Shown: positions 39,456 to 47,767 of the stretch, piece by piece | How the letters are laid out: each line of letters opens with the position of its first letter | How positions within the stretch are numbered: position 1 is the first letter of the stretch | Assembly (NCBI GenBank): GCA_009380075.1 | Contig: WHSO01000001.1 | Location: 1-64,000 of the forward strand | Length of the DNA stretch: 64,000 bases | Source of the DNA: Alphaproteobacteria bacterium | GTDB lineage: Bacteria > Pseudomonadota > Alphaproteobacteria > SMXQ01 | Direction of reading: 5' to 3' | Notes under the pieces: generated by a model | Seen by the model: only the letters and a program-made list of their open reading frames with translations | Databases searched by the model: none | What the model was told of the DNA's origin: nothing | Translations under genes and position numbers: made by a program

Positions 39456-39686
39456 AAGACCCTCTAAAATTATAGTAATTCGGCACGCCTAGGAATATCG
39501 GACCGGCCTAGGTAAAAAACAAGTAGCGAAGGTGTTGCCAAGAATTCTACTTTAAGGCGCAAAAGTAACATTAATCCTATAAAAATTCGATTGGCAGTCC
39601 TTACCTTCCGAGCGCGAAATTTCAGAGGTGAAATGCGCCATGGTACTATTTTTTGCTGTGCACTCGAATTGCCGGAGACCACTGAA

Positions 39687-40736
39687 ATGAAAATCGTCGA
39701 ATTCGTTGGCAAAGGGATTCACGGTTACATCAATGTTCGGGTTCGGTTTCTCGATGACCTAACGTTCTTAATAGGAATTAACGGCTCGGGAAAAACAACG
39801 GTCGTTAGAACGATTCATGCTTTGCTTAGTATGAACCTAACTGTCTTGGCTTACACCGACTACGCGGAAGTTGTGCTCAAAGTCAGGCACGAGGGTAAAT
39901 TAGTCGCTATTAAAAGTTGGCAGGATCAAAAAGGGCATTACTTTTCGGTCCAGGGCGTGGCCGATGACCTTTTCATTCCAAGGTTTGAAATGCCACCTAC
40001 CGAACCACAATATAAATTTCACGATTTGTTTTACGCGTACTATCAGACGCAGATTTCGATTAGCGCAGACCATCCGGTATGTGCGGCCCTCAAGTCACTC
40101 CCCACTCCCATGTATCTCGGAATTGAACGTCGTTCCGAGATCGTAAATGACGGAGCTACTCGACTGCCCAGGCGATTTCGAGGCGGTCCACGACGCAACA
40201 TTTTTGCGGGGTCGCTTGCGGACAGTTTGGACGAAGCCTCCGATCTTGCCGCTACAGCTTACCTTCACTTTCAACAAACAGACGATAAGTTGAAGGAGCA
40301 ACTACGCAATGCGTTGCTTCTCCGAAATTTTGAGTTTCTCGATGTGATGGGAAGTCCCGTAGATATTCCAACTGTGTCTCGGAATGTAATGATGTTTGTC
40401 GAGGGGCGGCACAATAAGCGGGCTCTTTCGTCCAAGAAAATTTCTAAACATACTAAAGCTGTTGAATCAGAAATTCTGAAGCATGTTTCTCGGAGTCAAC
40501 TCACGAAGTTTGAAAAGCGGATTCGAAAGAAGTTACCTTCGAATGTAGCTGAGCGAATTAGATTTATTTCAGGCAAGAATTACCTTCTTCCTTTGTTAAT
40601 GCTTCGTCTGAAGCAAATCGCAAATCTGAGGGATGCAGAAGGAGCGATGAAAGTACGTCTCGCGCGCCATGCCGATTTTGGGGTTGATTCGGGATTGGAG
40701 CGCCGCCTCAAAAAACTCATCGCAATTAGAACGTAG
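39687..40736 (+). CDS. Low-GC AAA/SMC-like ATPase, apparently lacking Walker B
   Basis: 349 residues. The N-terminus MKIVEFVGKGIHGYINV and a P-loop FLIGINGSGKTTVVRTIHALL (residues ~32-52) are typical of AAA ATPases of the RecF/OLD-like group, where the ATPase core is split and Walker B lies near the C-terminus. No ILLIDEPE-type Walker B or signature motif is visible here, and the last 40 residues look unlike the family. Base composition is far below the surroundings, with AT-rich codons, from about 39460 to 40640. Transfer, then 3' truncation, is inferred. It could be a remnant defence gene. The upstream spacer (39456-39686) is AT-rich with no other gene. Confidence 0.65.
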   Translation: MKIVEFVGKGIHGYINVRVRFLDDLTFLIGINGSGKTTVVRTIHALLSMNLTVLAYTDYAEVVLKVRHEGKLVAIKSWQDQKGHYFSVQGVADDLFIPRFEMPPTEPQYKFHDLFYAYYQTQISISADHPVCAALKSLPTPMYLGIERRSEIVNDGATRLPRRFRGGPRRNIFAGSLADSLDEASDLAATAYLHFQQTDDKLKEQLRNALLLRNFEFLDVMGSPVDIPTVSRNVMMFVEGRHNKRALSSKKISKHTKAVESEILKHVSRSQLTKFEKRIRKKLPSNVAERIRFISGKNYLLPLLMLRLKQIANLRDAEGAMKVRLARHADFGVDSGLERRLKKLIAIRT

Positions 40737-41060
40737 GGTGCATTTTTATTGAAAGAACAAGCGCTTACCGTTGCGTCGATTAAACAGTCTATTTAGTCCT
40801 TATCGGGTTGTCCGCCCGTGAAACCTAAATCATCTCTTTTTTCCAAACCCGGACAGCCGCCACCGCGGTCCGGCGGACGCCCGTAGCCGGGCCGGGTCGC
40901 GCCGTTTCCGCGAGGACCGTCCGTTCCCCCACAGGTTGCACCGTGCCCTCTCGCCCCGCGCGCTGATCGCGTGCGCGGGCGTGCGTTCGCGTGCGCCGGC
41001 CGGGGGGCGGGGAGCGCGCCGTTTCCGCCCATCCGTTCCCCGCACGCAATGGAGACACCT
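40737..41060. other. Spacer between the AAA gene and the capsid gene
   Basis: No gene is supported. The first ~100 bases are AT-rich like the AAA gene; from about 40850 the sequence becomes very GC-rich, so the junction of the low-GC insert lies near 40.8-40.85 kb. The final bases carry GGAG before the capsid ATG. A capsid-gene promoter may lie in this stretch but no clear hexamers stand out. Confidence 0.5.
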
Positions 41061-41924
41061 ATGTCCCAGGAGATCACCACCGCCTTCGTCGAGCATTACT
41101 CGCGCAACGTGCTCGAACTGTCCCAGCAGAAGGGATCGCGCCTGCGCGCCGCGGTCCGGGTTGAGCCGGTCACCGGCAAGAACGCCTATATCGACCGGGT
41201 CGGCGCCGTCGCCGCGCGCAAGCGTTCCTCGCGCCACGCCGATACGCCCCAGCTCGACACGCCGCATTCGCGCCGGCGCGTCAGCCTGGTCGATTACGAC
41301 TGGGCCGACCTGATCGACGACACCGACAAGGTCCGCATGCTGGTCGATCCCGCCAGCCCCTACGCCCAGGCCGGCGCCTGGGCCATGGGCCGCGCCATGG
41401 ACGACGAGATCATCACCGCCTTCACCGGCACCGCGCACGCCGGCGTGGACGGCTCGAGCACCGTCGCCCTGCCGGCGGGGCAGATGGTGGCGGCGTCGGC
41501 GACCGGCCTCACCATCGCCAAGCTGCTGGCGGCGAAGGAGATCCTCGACGGCAACGACGTCGATGAATCGATCTCGCGCTTCCTCGCGCTCACCTCGAAG
41601 CAGGTGACGGACCTGTTGAACACGACCGAGGTGAAGTCGTCGGACTTCAACACCGTCAAGGCGCTGGCCCAGGGGGAGATCGACACCTTCCTCGGCTTCA
41701 GGTTCATCCGCACGGAACGCCTCGGCCTCGACGGCTCGGGCGACCGCACGGTGGTCGCCTGGGCCCAGGACGGCGTGGCGCTGGCCCTCGGCAAGTCGCC
41801 GGTCGCGCGCGTCGACGAGCGGGCCGACAAGAACTACGCCACCCAGGTCTATTACTCCATGGCCATCGGCGCCACCCGCCTCGAGGAGGAAAAGGTGGTC
41901 GCCGTCGCCTGCGTCGAAGCCTGA
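41061..41924 (+). CDS. Major capsid protein (phage)
   Basis: 287 residues. The N-terminus SQEITTAFVEHYSRNVLELSQQKGSRLR, the DTPHSRRRVSLVDYDWADLIDDTDKVRML block and AYAxGRAMDDEII-like GAWAMGRAMDDEIITAF match capsid proteins of podovirus-like phages and prophages. The protein forms the icosahedral shell. Codon use and GC match the host region. No scaffold or protease gene is adjacent. Confidence 0.85.
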   Translation: MSQEITTAFVEHYSRNVLELSQQKGSRLRAAVRVEPVTGKNAYIDRVGAVAARKRSSRHADTPQLDTPHSRRRVSLVDYDWADLIDDTDKVRMLVDPASPYAQAGAWAMGRAMDDEIITAFTGTAHAGVDGSSTVALPAGQMVAASATGLTIAKLLAAKEILDGNDVDESISRFLALTSKQVTDLLNTTEVKSSDFNTVKALAQGEIDTFLGFRFIRTERLGLDGSGDRTVVAWAQDGVALALGKSPVARVDERADKNYATQVYYSMAIGATRLEEEKVVAVACVEA

Positions 41925-41957
41925 GCCCCACCGAACCCGAACTGAAGGAGCCACATC

Positions 41958-42488
41958 ATGGCCGAACACAAATCCGATCAGATCGCCGGCCAGGACGCGA
42001 CGCCGGTCGTCCTCGCCAAGGCGAGCGCCCTGCACGGCCGCGTGCGCGTCGCCTACTGGTCGTTCACCACGCCGGGGGGCGGGGTGGCCACGGGCGACAC
42101 GATCACCCTCGTCCGCCTGCCCAGGGGCGCCCGCGTCCTCGGCGGGCATTTCACCGCCGAGGCGATGTCGTCGGGCGGCGGCGCCGCGACGCTGAGCCTC
42201 GGCATCGAGGGCGCGGCGACGCGCTACCTGGAAGCGACCAGCGTCGATGCCGCGACGGCGAACGACTTCGCCGACACCGTCGCGCGCAACTTCGGCGACG
42301 AACGTGCCGCCGAGACCGACGTGATCGCCACCGCCATGGCGCGGATCATCTACCTGCGCTGTGCCGAGCCTCTGCCTGCCGCCGACGATATCGCCGGACT
42401 GGGCCGTTACTGGAAACAACATTTCAGGGTGGGCGGTGCGGGAAGCGTGCCGGCTTTCGTCCTCAACTACAGGGAATTCATCGCATGA
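41958..42488 (+). CDS. Phage protein following the capsid gene, probably a structural or head accessory protein
   Basis: 176 residues. It starts 33 bases after the capsid stop. The middle is Gly-rich and beta-like (ALHGRVRVAYWSFTTPGGGVATGDTITLVRLPRGARVLGGHF), as in small virion proteins, and it ends with a helical part GRYWKQHFRVGGAG. I do not recognise a family. Position next to the capsid gene is the reason to call it structural. A terminator follows. Confidence 0.6.
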   Translation: MAEHKSDQIAGQDATPVVLAKASALHGRVRVAYWSFTTPGGGVATGDTITLVRLPRGARVLGGHFTAEAMSSGGGAATLSLGIEGAATRYLEATSVDAATANDFADTVARNFGDERAAETDVIATAMARIIYLRCAEPLPAADDIAGLGRYWKQHFRVGGAGSVPAFVLNYREFIA

Positions 42489-42559
42489 GCTGATCCTCCG
42501 CCCGCGCGCCGTTCGGCGCCGCTGCCTCTCCTGCCCCCCGCGCGTCCGACGCGTGGCCT

Positions 42560-42592
42560 GCGCCGCCGGGTAATCCCCGGCGGCGCTTTTTT
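42560..42592 (+). terminator. Terminator at the end of the phage gene run
   Basis: An 11-bp stem, GCGCCGCCGGG with CCCGGCGGCGC, has a five-base loop and six T residues. It closes the capsid transcript and marks the right edge of recognisable phage genes. Confidence 0.9.
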
Positions 42593-42699
42593 GATTCCGG
42601 GAACACGCGTAGCGTTGCAAAGGCCGGCCAAAGTTTCCACAATGCGGGCAACCCGTCGCACGTCGCGCACCTTCGGAAACACGCTAAAAGGGAATCGCC

Positions 42700-43518
42700 A
42701 TGACCGTCACCCAGGCCGAGAACGTCATCACCCAGGATGTGACCTGCGACGGCGGAATGCCCGCCTTCGTCGCCCGGCCGGCGGCCAAGGGGAAGCACGC
42801 CTGCGTCGTCCTCATGCACGAACGCTACGGCCTCGTCCAGCACACCAGGGACCTGGCGGTGCGTTTCGCCGGCGATGGCTACGTCTGCATCGCGCCCGAC
42901 GTGTTCTTCCGCCACCCGGACCAGGACGCGCTGCACCGCGGCGATGCGCGCTGCGATATCACCGACGACGACGCGATCCGCGATCTCTCGGCGGCGATCG
43001 ACGCCATCGGCGGCGTGGACGGCGCCGACCCGGCGCGGGTGGCGGTCAAGGGCGTGTGCCAGACCGGGCGGCATCCGCTGGTGCTCGCGGCGGTGCGGCC
43101 GATCTCCGCCTGCCTCGTGTGGTACGGGGCGGCGTCGAAGCGGGAGTGGGAGACCAACACATACCAGCCACGCCCGCTCGCCGACGTGATCGCCGATGTG
43201 GACTGCCCGGTCTTCGGCTCCTTCGGCGAGGCGGACCACATCATCTCGCTGGACGATGTCCGGCGCTTCCGCAACTACCTCGAGGACAACAAGAAGAGTT
43301 ACGAGATCCACGTGTTCAAGGACGCGCCGCACGGCTGGCTCAACGACACCATGCCCGGCCGCTATCGGCGCGAGCAGGCGGAGGCCGGATGGGCGGCGCA
43401 GCTCCAATTCCTGTCCTGGCTGTTCGATCCGAAGCGCGACGCCAACGCGATTTCGTGGAAGTATTTTTGCGAGTCGCGGCCCGGCTACGATTTCTCGAAG
43501 AACGTCCGCCTGGAGTAG
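42700..43518 (+). CDS. Dienelactone hydrolase-family protein
   Basis: 272 residues, alpha/beta-hydrolase. The nucleophile Cys is in VKGVCQTGRHPLVLA (GxCxTG where many hydrolases have GxSxG), the acid in FGEADHIIS and the His in APHGWLND. Dienelactone hydrolases use this Cys triad in chlorocatechol breakdown, but many family members act on other esters. No aromatic-degradation operon surrounds it, so the substrate is unknown. Confidence 0.85.
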   Translation: MTVTQAENVITQDVTCDGGMPAFVARPAAKGKHACVVLMHERYGLVQHTRDLAVRFAGDGYVCIAPDVFFRHPDQDALHRGDARCDITDDDAIRDLSAAIDAIGGVDGADPARVAVKGVCQTGRHPLVLAAVRPISACLVWYGAASKREWETNTYQPRPLADVIADVDCPVFGSFGEADHIISLDDVRRFRNYLEDNKKSYEIHVFKDAPHGWLNDTMPGRYRREQAEAGWAAQLQFLSWLFDPKRDANAISWKYFCESRPGYDFSKNVRLE

Positions 43519-43533
43519 GGAACGCGCCCGGCA

Positions 43534-44706
43534 TCACTTCGGGTTGGACTGCTGATTCCGGATCATCCCGCGCAGGAAGGCTTCACATTTCTCCAGCTGC
43601 TCGACGGCGACGTATTCGTCGGGTCGGTGCGCCTGGGCGATGTCGCCGGGGCCGCACACGATGGCCGGAACCCCGGCGCGCTGGTAGAGCCCCGCCTCGG
43701 TCGCGAAGCTGACGACGCCGGGCCGGTTCGTGCCCGAGAGGCGCAGGGCCTGGCGCACGATCTCGTCGGGGTCGCCTGGCGCGAGAGCGGGGATGCACGA
43801 CTGAACGTCGAGCCGGATGCTTGTGTCGGGCGATACGCGGCGCATCTCCACGCGCAGGTGCTCGACCGTTTCCGCTTCGATGGCGTGCAGCAGGTCCATC
43901 GGGTCGTCGCCGGGCAGGTTGCGGATCTCCACCTCGAAGCGGCAGTCGCGCGGCACGATGTTGCGGGCGACGCCGCCGGACATCACGCCGGTGTGGACGG
44001 TCGTGAACGGCGGGTCGAACCGTTCGTCCCGCGTTCCCTCCGTTGCCAGGCGTTTCTGCAGGGTCCGGAAGCGGGCGACGATCTCCGCCGCGATCTCGAC
44101 CGCGTTCACTCCCCGGTCGTTGTAGGCCGAATGGCATTCGGCGCCGCGCACATGGCCGTCGATGGACAGCTTGCCCTTGTGGCCGCTGACGACCTTCATG
44201 CCGGTCGGCTCGCCGACGATGCAGAATCCGGGCGGATGGTCCATCCGGGCAATGATCTCGGCCAGGGCCGCCCCGCCGAAGCAGCCGATTTCCTCGTCAT
44301 AGGTGAAGGCGAGGTGGACGGGGCGGGTGAGGGTCGCGCGCGCGAGCTCCGGCACCAGCGACAGCGCTACCGAGATGAAGCCCTTCATGTCGCAGGCCCC
44401 GCGCCCGTAGACGCGGCCGTCCCGGCGCGTCGCGGTAAAGGGGTCGCTGCGCCAGTCCTGGCCCTCGACCGGCACCACGTCGGTGTGACCTGCCAGCATG
44501 AGGCCGCCGGACGCCTGCGGCCCGATCGTCGCCAGCAGGTTGGCCTTGCTGCCAGTCGCGTCCTTCAGGATCTTCCCTTCGATCCCGAAGCCGGAGAGAT
44601 AATCGGCGATGAAGCCGATGAGGGCGAGGTTCGGCCGCGCGCTGACGGAATCGTAGCCGATCAGCCGTGCCAGAAGATCGAGCTTGTCGTGGGTGACGCC
44701 GGGCAT
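43534..44706 (-). CDS. argE: Acetylornithine deacetylase-type M20 peptidase
   Basis: 390 residues. Metal ligands and catalytic residues are visible: the His in LAGHTDVVPVEG, the Asp in GRGACDMKGF, the Glu pair in FTYDEEIGCFGG and the Glu in IVGEPTG. The architecture and GHKGKLSIDGHVRGAECHSA match ArgE, which releases ornithine from N-acetylornithine. M20 members are hard to separate, so a related N-acyl amino-acid deacetylase remains possible. It is convergent with the dienelactone hydrolase gene. Confidence 0.85.
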   Translation of the reverse strand: MPGVTHDKLDLLARLIGYDSVSARPNLALIGFIADYLSGFGIEGKILKDATGSKANLLATIGPQASGGLMLAGHTDVVPVEGQDWRSDPFTATRRDGRVYGRGACDMKGFISVALSLVPELARATLTRPVHLAFTYDEEIGCFGGAALAEIIARMDHPPGFCIVGEPTGMKVVSGHKGKLSIDGHVRGAECHSAYNDRGVNAVEIAAEIVARFRTLQKRLATEGTRDERFDPPFTTVHTGVMSGGVARNIVPRDCRFEVEIRNLPGDDPMDLLHAIEAETVEHLRVEMRRVSPDTSIRLDVQSCIPALAPGDPDEIVRQALRLSGTNRPGVVSFATEAGLYQRAGVPAIVCGPGDIAQAHRPDEYVAVEQLEKCEAFLRGMIRNQQSNPK

Positions 44707-44734
44707 CGTTTCAGGCCTCCAGGCCCGTGAAACA

Positions 44735-45502
44735 TCAGGGAAGGAACTGTTCCCTTACGATGCGTTCCTCCAGGTTGTGTTCCGCATCGAACAGCAGCGT
44801 GAGGCGATGGGTCGGGTCCTCCGTCACCTCGACCTTGCGGACGTCGCGGATTTCGGTGTAGTCGGCGACGGCGCTGACGGGCCGCTTTTCCGCTTCCAGT
44901 ATCTCGAACGCGACCTTGGCCGACGACGGCAGGAGCGCGCCGCGCCACCGTCGCGGCCGGAAGGCGCTGATCGGGGTCAGCGCGATGAGGTTCGAGCCGA
45001 GCGGAATGATGGGACCGTGGGCCGACAGGTTGTAGGCGGTGCTGCCCGCCGGCGTGGACACCAGGATGCCGTCGCAGATCAGTTCCTCCAGACGGGTCAC
45101 GTCGTCGACCTCGATCCGGATCTTGGCCGCCTGGCGCGATTCGCGAAGCAGGGAAACCTCGTTGATGGCAAGGGCATCGTGCCGGTTTCCATCGATGGTC
45201 GTAGCGGTCATCCGCAGGGGACGGAGCGTGACCACACCCGCGGACGCAAGGCGGTCGCGGAGGCCTTCCTCCTCGAAATTGTTCATCAGGAACCCGATCG
45301 AGCCCCGGTGCATGCCGTAGACGGGAATGCTGCTGTCGATGAAGTGGTGCAGGGTCTCGAGCATGAAACCGTCCCCGCCCAGCGGAATGATGACGTCCGC
45401 CGTCAGCGGATCGCAGGTTCCGTAGCGGGCGATGAGCTGCCGTTCCGCGTCCCTGGCGGCCGGGATGTCGGCGGCGACGAAGGCGATCCTATCGTAGGCC
45501 AT
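44735..45502 (-). CDS. nadK: NAD kinase
   Basis: 255 residues. The catalytic GGDG is in [14 protein letters not shown], followed by the substrate motif [13 protein letters not shown] and the diagnostic [18 protein letters not shown]. It makes NADP+ from NAD+ and ATP. The start at 45502 gives MAYDRIAF; a longer frame from 45523 is also open. The gene precedes argE on the same strand by 28 bases and is probably cotranscribed. Confidence 0.95.
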   Translation of the reverse strand: MAYDRIAFVAADIPAARDAERQLIARYGTCDPLTADVIIPLGGDGFMLETLHHFIDSSIPVYGMHRGSIGFLMNNFEEEGLRDRLASAGVVTLRPLRMTATTIDGNRHDALAINEVSLLRESRQAAKIRIEVDDVTRLEELICDGILVSTPAGSTAYNLSAHGPIIPLGSNLIALTPISAFRPRRWRGALLPSSAKVAFEILEAEKRPVSAVADYTEIRDVRKVEVTEDPTHRLTLLFDAEHNLEERIVREQFLP

Positions 45503-45576
45503 GGTCCGGATGCACGACCGCACGTGCGATGGGTCTGCGGGTCATGCCTGGGTCCCCCGTTCGGCGCCGCCCCGCA

Positions 45577-46650
45577 TCACGCGGGCGGTATGATCGCCAC
45601 GCATTTGTTGGAGTTCATCAGATAGCTTTCCATCAGCTCGCAATAGGCCGGCTTCTGGCCAAGCTCTTCCATCGCGCCGACCATCGGACACCAGTTCACG
45701 AGCTCGTGCTGTCCCGCATCCTCGAGGATGGGGACGGTCAGGGCGCGCCATTTCAGATACTCGCCGGCGGCAAGTTCCGCGTGGCGTCGCCGGTCGGATT
45801 CCATATCGGGATAGAAAAAGAAATTCTTTTCGGTCAGGAAGGCATGGGAAAAGCTCGCCGTCGCTATGAAGGCCACACGCCACGGCGAGTCTCTCACGAT
45901 GCGCGCCAGCGCACGCCCGATCTCGAAGCAGCGGCGGGGCGACGGGGCGGGAGGGTCCGGCAGGCGCGCCGTTCCGTTGTTTCCACCCTTTTCGACGATG
46001 CCGCCCCTGGCGCGAATCAGCGACGAACCGTAGGCGTTGATTGCAAATGGCACGATGGGGTACCGCCATCCGGTCCGCCGGTGGTCCAGGAACATCAGCG
46101 TGTTGGTGAAGGCGTGGCCGAGGTAGTCCTGGTGCGGAAGCCTGTAGCTGTACGCCGGTTCGAAATCCTGTGCGAGCAGGGCATTGAGGACGTAGCGCGC
46201 GACATCGGCCGCGCCGGGAGTCCTGATGACGGTGTCGAACGGGTCATTCCAGATGTTGGGCGTGTCGCCGCCGAGGCCGCGCGCCCGCAGGTAGGGCTTC
46301 GATTCGAATTCGTCACCGACGAAGACGCAGTAAGGGGGTACCAGATCTTCGCGAAAACATTCGTACTGATCATCGCCGAATATGAATACGGCGTCCGGAC
46401 GGAACTCGTCGAGCGCCTTCCGGACCCGGTCGAGGCCGCCGAAATATTCCTCACGATGCCGATGCGCGAAGCTCGCGCCTTCGTCGTTGCCCCATTCGTC
46501 CCGCATGGGACCGGGCCATTTCGACGGGTGGTCCAGACTCGGCGGCAGTGACCCGTCGACCAGGCGCGCCTTGATTCGGCTCGACATCTCTTCGTCGGAA
46601 AACATGAAGCCGCCGAAGTGGCTTAGGCCGAGCCCCAGGATCTCTGCCAT
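45577..46650 (-). CDS. LigB-family extradiol ring-cleavage dioxygenase-like protein
   Basis: 357 residues. The class III extradiol fold is recognised from the N-terminal LGLSHFGGFMFSD (His ligand), FIFGDDQYECF, the LPHQDYLGHAFTN segment and the ATASFSHAFLTEK motif with the catalytic His. These enzymes cleave catechols such as protocatechuate using Fe(II). No ring-cleavage operon is adjacent, so the natural substrate is unknown. It lies 21 bases from the moaA stop in the same direction. Confidence 0.8.
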   Translation of the reverse strand: MAEILGLGLSHFGGFMFSDEEMSSRIKARLVDGSLPPSLDHPSKWPGPMRDEWGNDEGASFAHRHREEYFGGLDRVRKALDEFRPDAVFIFGDDQYECFREDLVPPYCVFVGDEFESKPYLRARGLGGDTPNIWNDPFDTVIRTPGAADVARYVLNALLAQDFEPAYSYRLPHQDYLGHAFTNTLMFLDHRRTGWRYPIVPFAINAYGSSLIRARGGIVEKGGNNGTARLPDPPAPSPRRCFEIGRALARIVRDSPWRVAFIATASFSHAFLTEKNFFFYPDMESDRRRHAELAAGEYLKWRALTVPILEDAGQHELVNWCPMVGAMEELGQKPAYCELMESYLMNSNKCVAIIPPA

Positions 46651-46671
46651 ATGTGTGAATTCCCGCCGCTC

Positions 46672-47661
46672 TCAGCCGCCGGTGACGCTCATGTGGCGCG
46701 CGAGGGCCGGGCGTTTGCTGCGCCGGTCGATGATGAAATCGTGCCCCTTGGGCTTGCGCGAAATGGCTTCATGGATGGCTTCGAGGACCGATGCATCCGT
46801 CGGGTCCTCGCGCAGGGGCGCCCGAAGGTCAGCGGCGTCCTCCTGGCCGAGGCACATGTAGAGGGTCCCGGTGCAGGTCAGCCGTACGCGATTGCAGCTC
46901 TCGCAGAAATTGTGGGTCAGCGGCGTGATGAAGCCGAGGTGCCGGCCCGTCTCGGCAACCCTGACGTACCGCGCCGGTCCGCCGGTGCGGTGGTCGCTGT
47001 CCTGGAGGGTCCAATGCCGTTCGAGCCGGGCGCGAGCGATCGAAAGGGGGAGGTATTGATCGGTGCGGTCGCCGGTGATGTCGCCGAGCGGCATGGTTTC
47101 GATCAGGGTCATGTCGCAGCCGCGCTCGCCGCACCAGCGGACCATGTCGTCCAGTTCGTCCTCGTTGACCCCCTTGAGGGCGACGACATTGATCTTGATC
47201 GCCAGACCCGCGTCACGGGCGGCTTCAATGCCGCCGAGGACTTTGGTGAGGTCGCCCCAGCGGGTAATCTCCCGAAACTTGTCCAGATCCAACGTATCGA
47301 GCGAAACATTGATGCGCCTGACGCCGACGCGCGCAAGATCCTTGGCGTAACGAGCGAGTTGTGAGCCGTTGGTCGTGAGCGTGAGCTCGTCCAGGACCCC
47401 GGTCCGCAGGTGCCGGCCCAAGTTCTCGAACAGCTGCATGACGTTCTTGCGGACCAGCGGTTCCCCGCCGGTAATGCGCAGCTTGCGGACGCCGAGGCTG
47501 ACGAAGGCGGTGCAGAGCCGGTCAAGTTCCTCCAAGGTAAGGACTTCGGCCTTGGGCAGGAACGTCATGTCCTCGGCCATGCAGTAAACGCAACGGAAGT
47601 CGCATCGGTCGGTTACCGAAACGCGCAAGTACGTTATGTGACGGCCAAACGGGTCAATCAT
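46672..47661 (-). CDS. moaA: GTP 3',8-cyclase (MoaA)
   Basis: 329 residues. A radical-SAM protein with CDFRCVYC near residue 20 for the first [4Fe-4S] cluster and a second C-terminal cluster motif [14 protein letters not shown] with a later Cys in [17 protein letters not shown] binds SAM. It starts molybdenum cofactor synthesis from GTP, consistent with mobA 2 kb away. The C-terminal GG tail, ending SVTGG, is the normal MoaA ending. Confidence 0.97.
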   Translation of the reverse strand: MIDPFGRHITYLRVSVTDRCDFRCVYCMAEDMTFLPKAEVLTLEELDRLCTAFVSLGVRKLRITGGEPLVRKNVMQLFENLGRHLRTGVLDELTLTTNGSQLARYAKDLARVGVRRINVSLDTLDLDKFREITRWGDLTKVLGGIEAARDAGLAIKINVVALKGVNEDELDDMVRWCGERGCDMTLIETMPLGDITGDRTDQYLPLSIARARLERHWTLQDSDHRTGGPARYVRVAETGRHLGFITPLTHNFCESCNRVRLTCTGTLYMCLGQEDAADLRAPLREDPTDASVLEAIHEAISRKPKGHDFIIDRRSKRPALARHMSVTGG

Positions 47662-47767
47662 CGTATCAACAGGCGCCGATCATGAATCGTAACGTTATCA
47701 ATATAGGAGGAGTTCGCCTGGGTACCAAGGCCGATTCAACCCGAGGCGGCACCGAAAATGCCCCAAA

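Noticed and set aside
38919-39467. Frame opening MTVSVDMKARAVRLL, resembling a transposase start
   Set aside because: Only the first residues resemble OrfA transposases; the rest is antisense to the glycine-zipper lipoprotein gene.
40830-42620. Minus-strand frame opposite the capsid genes
   Set aside because: Antisense shadow of the capsid and virion protein genes.
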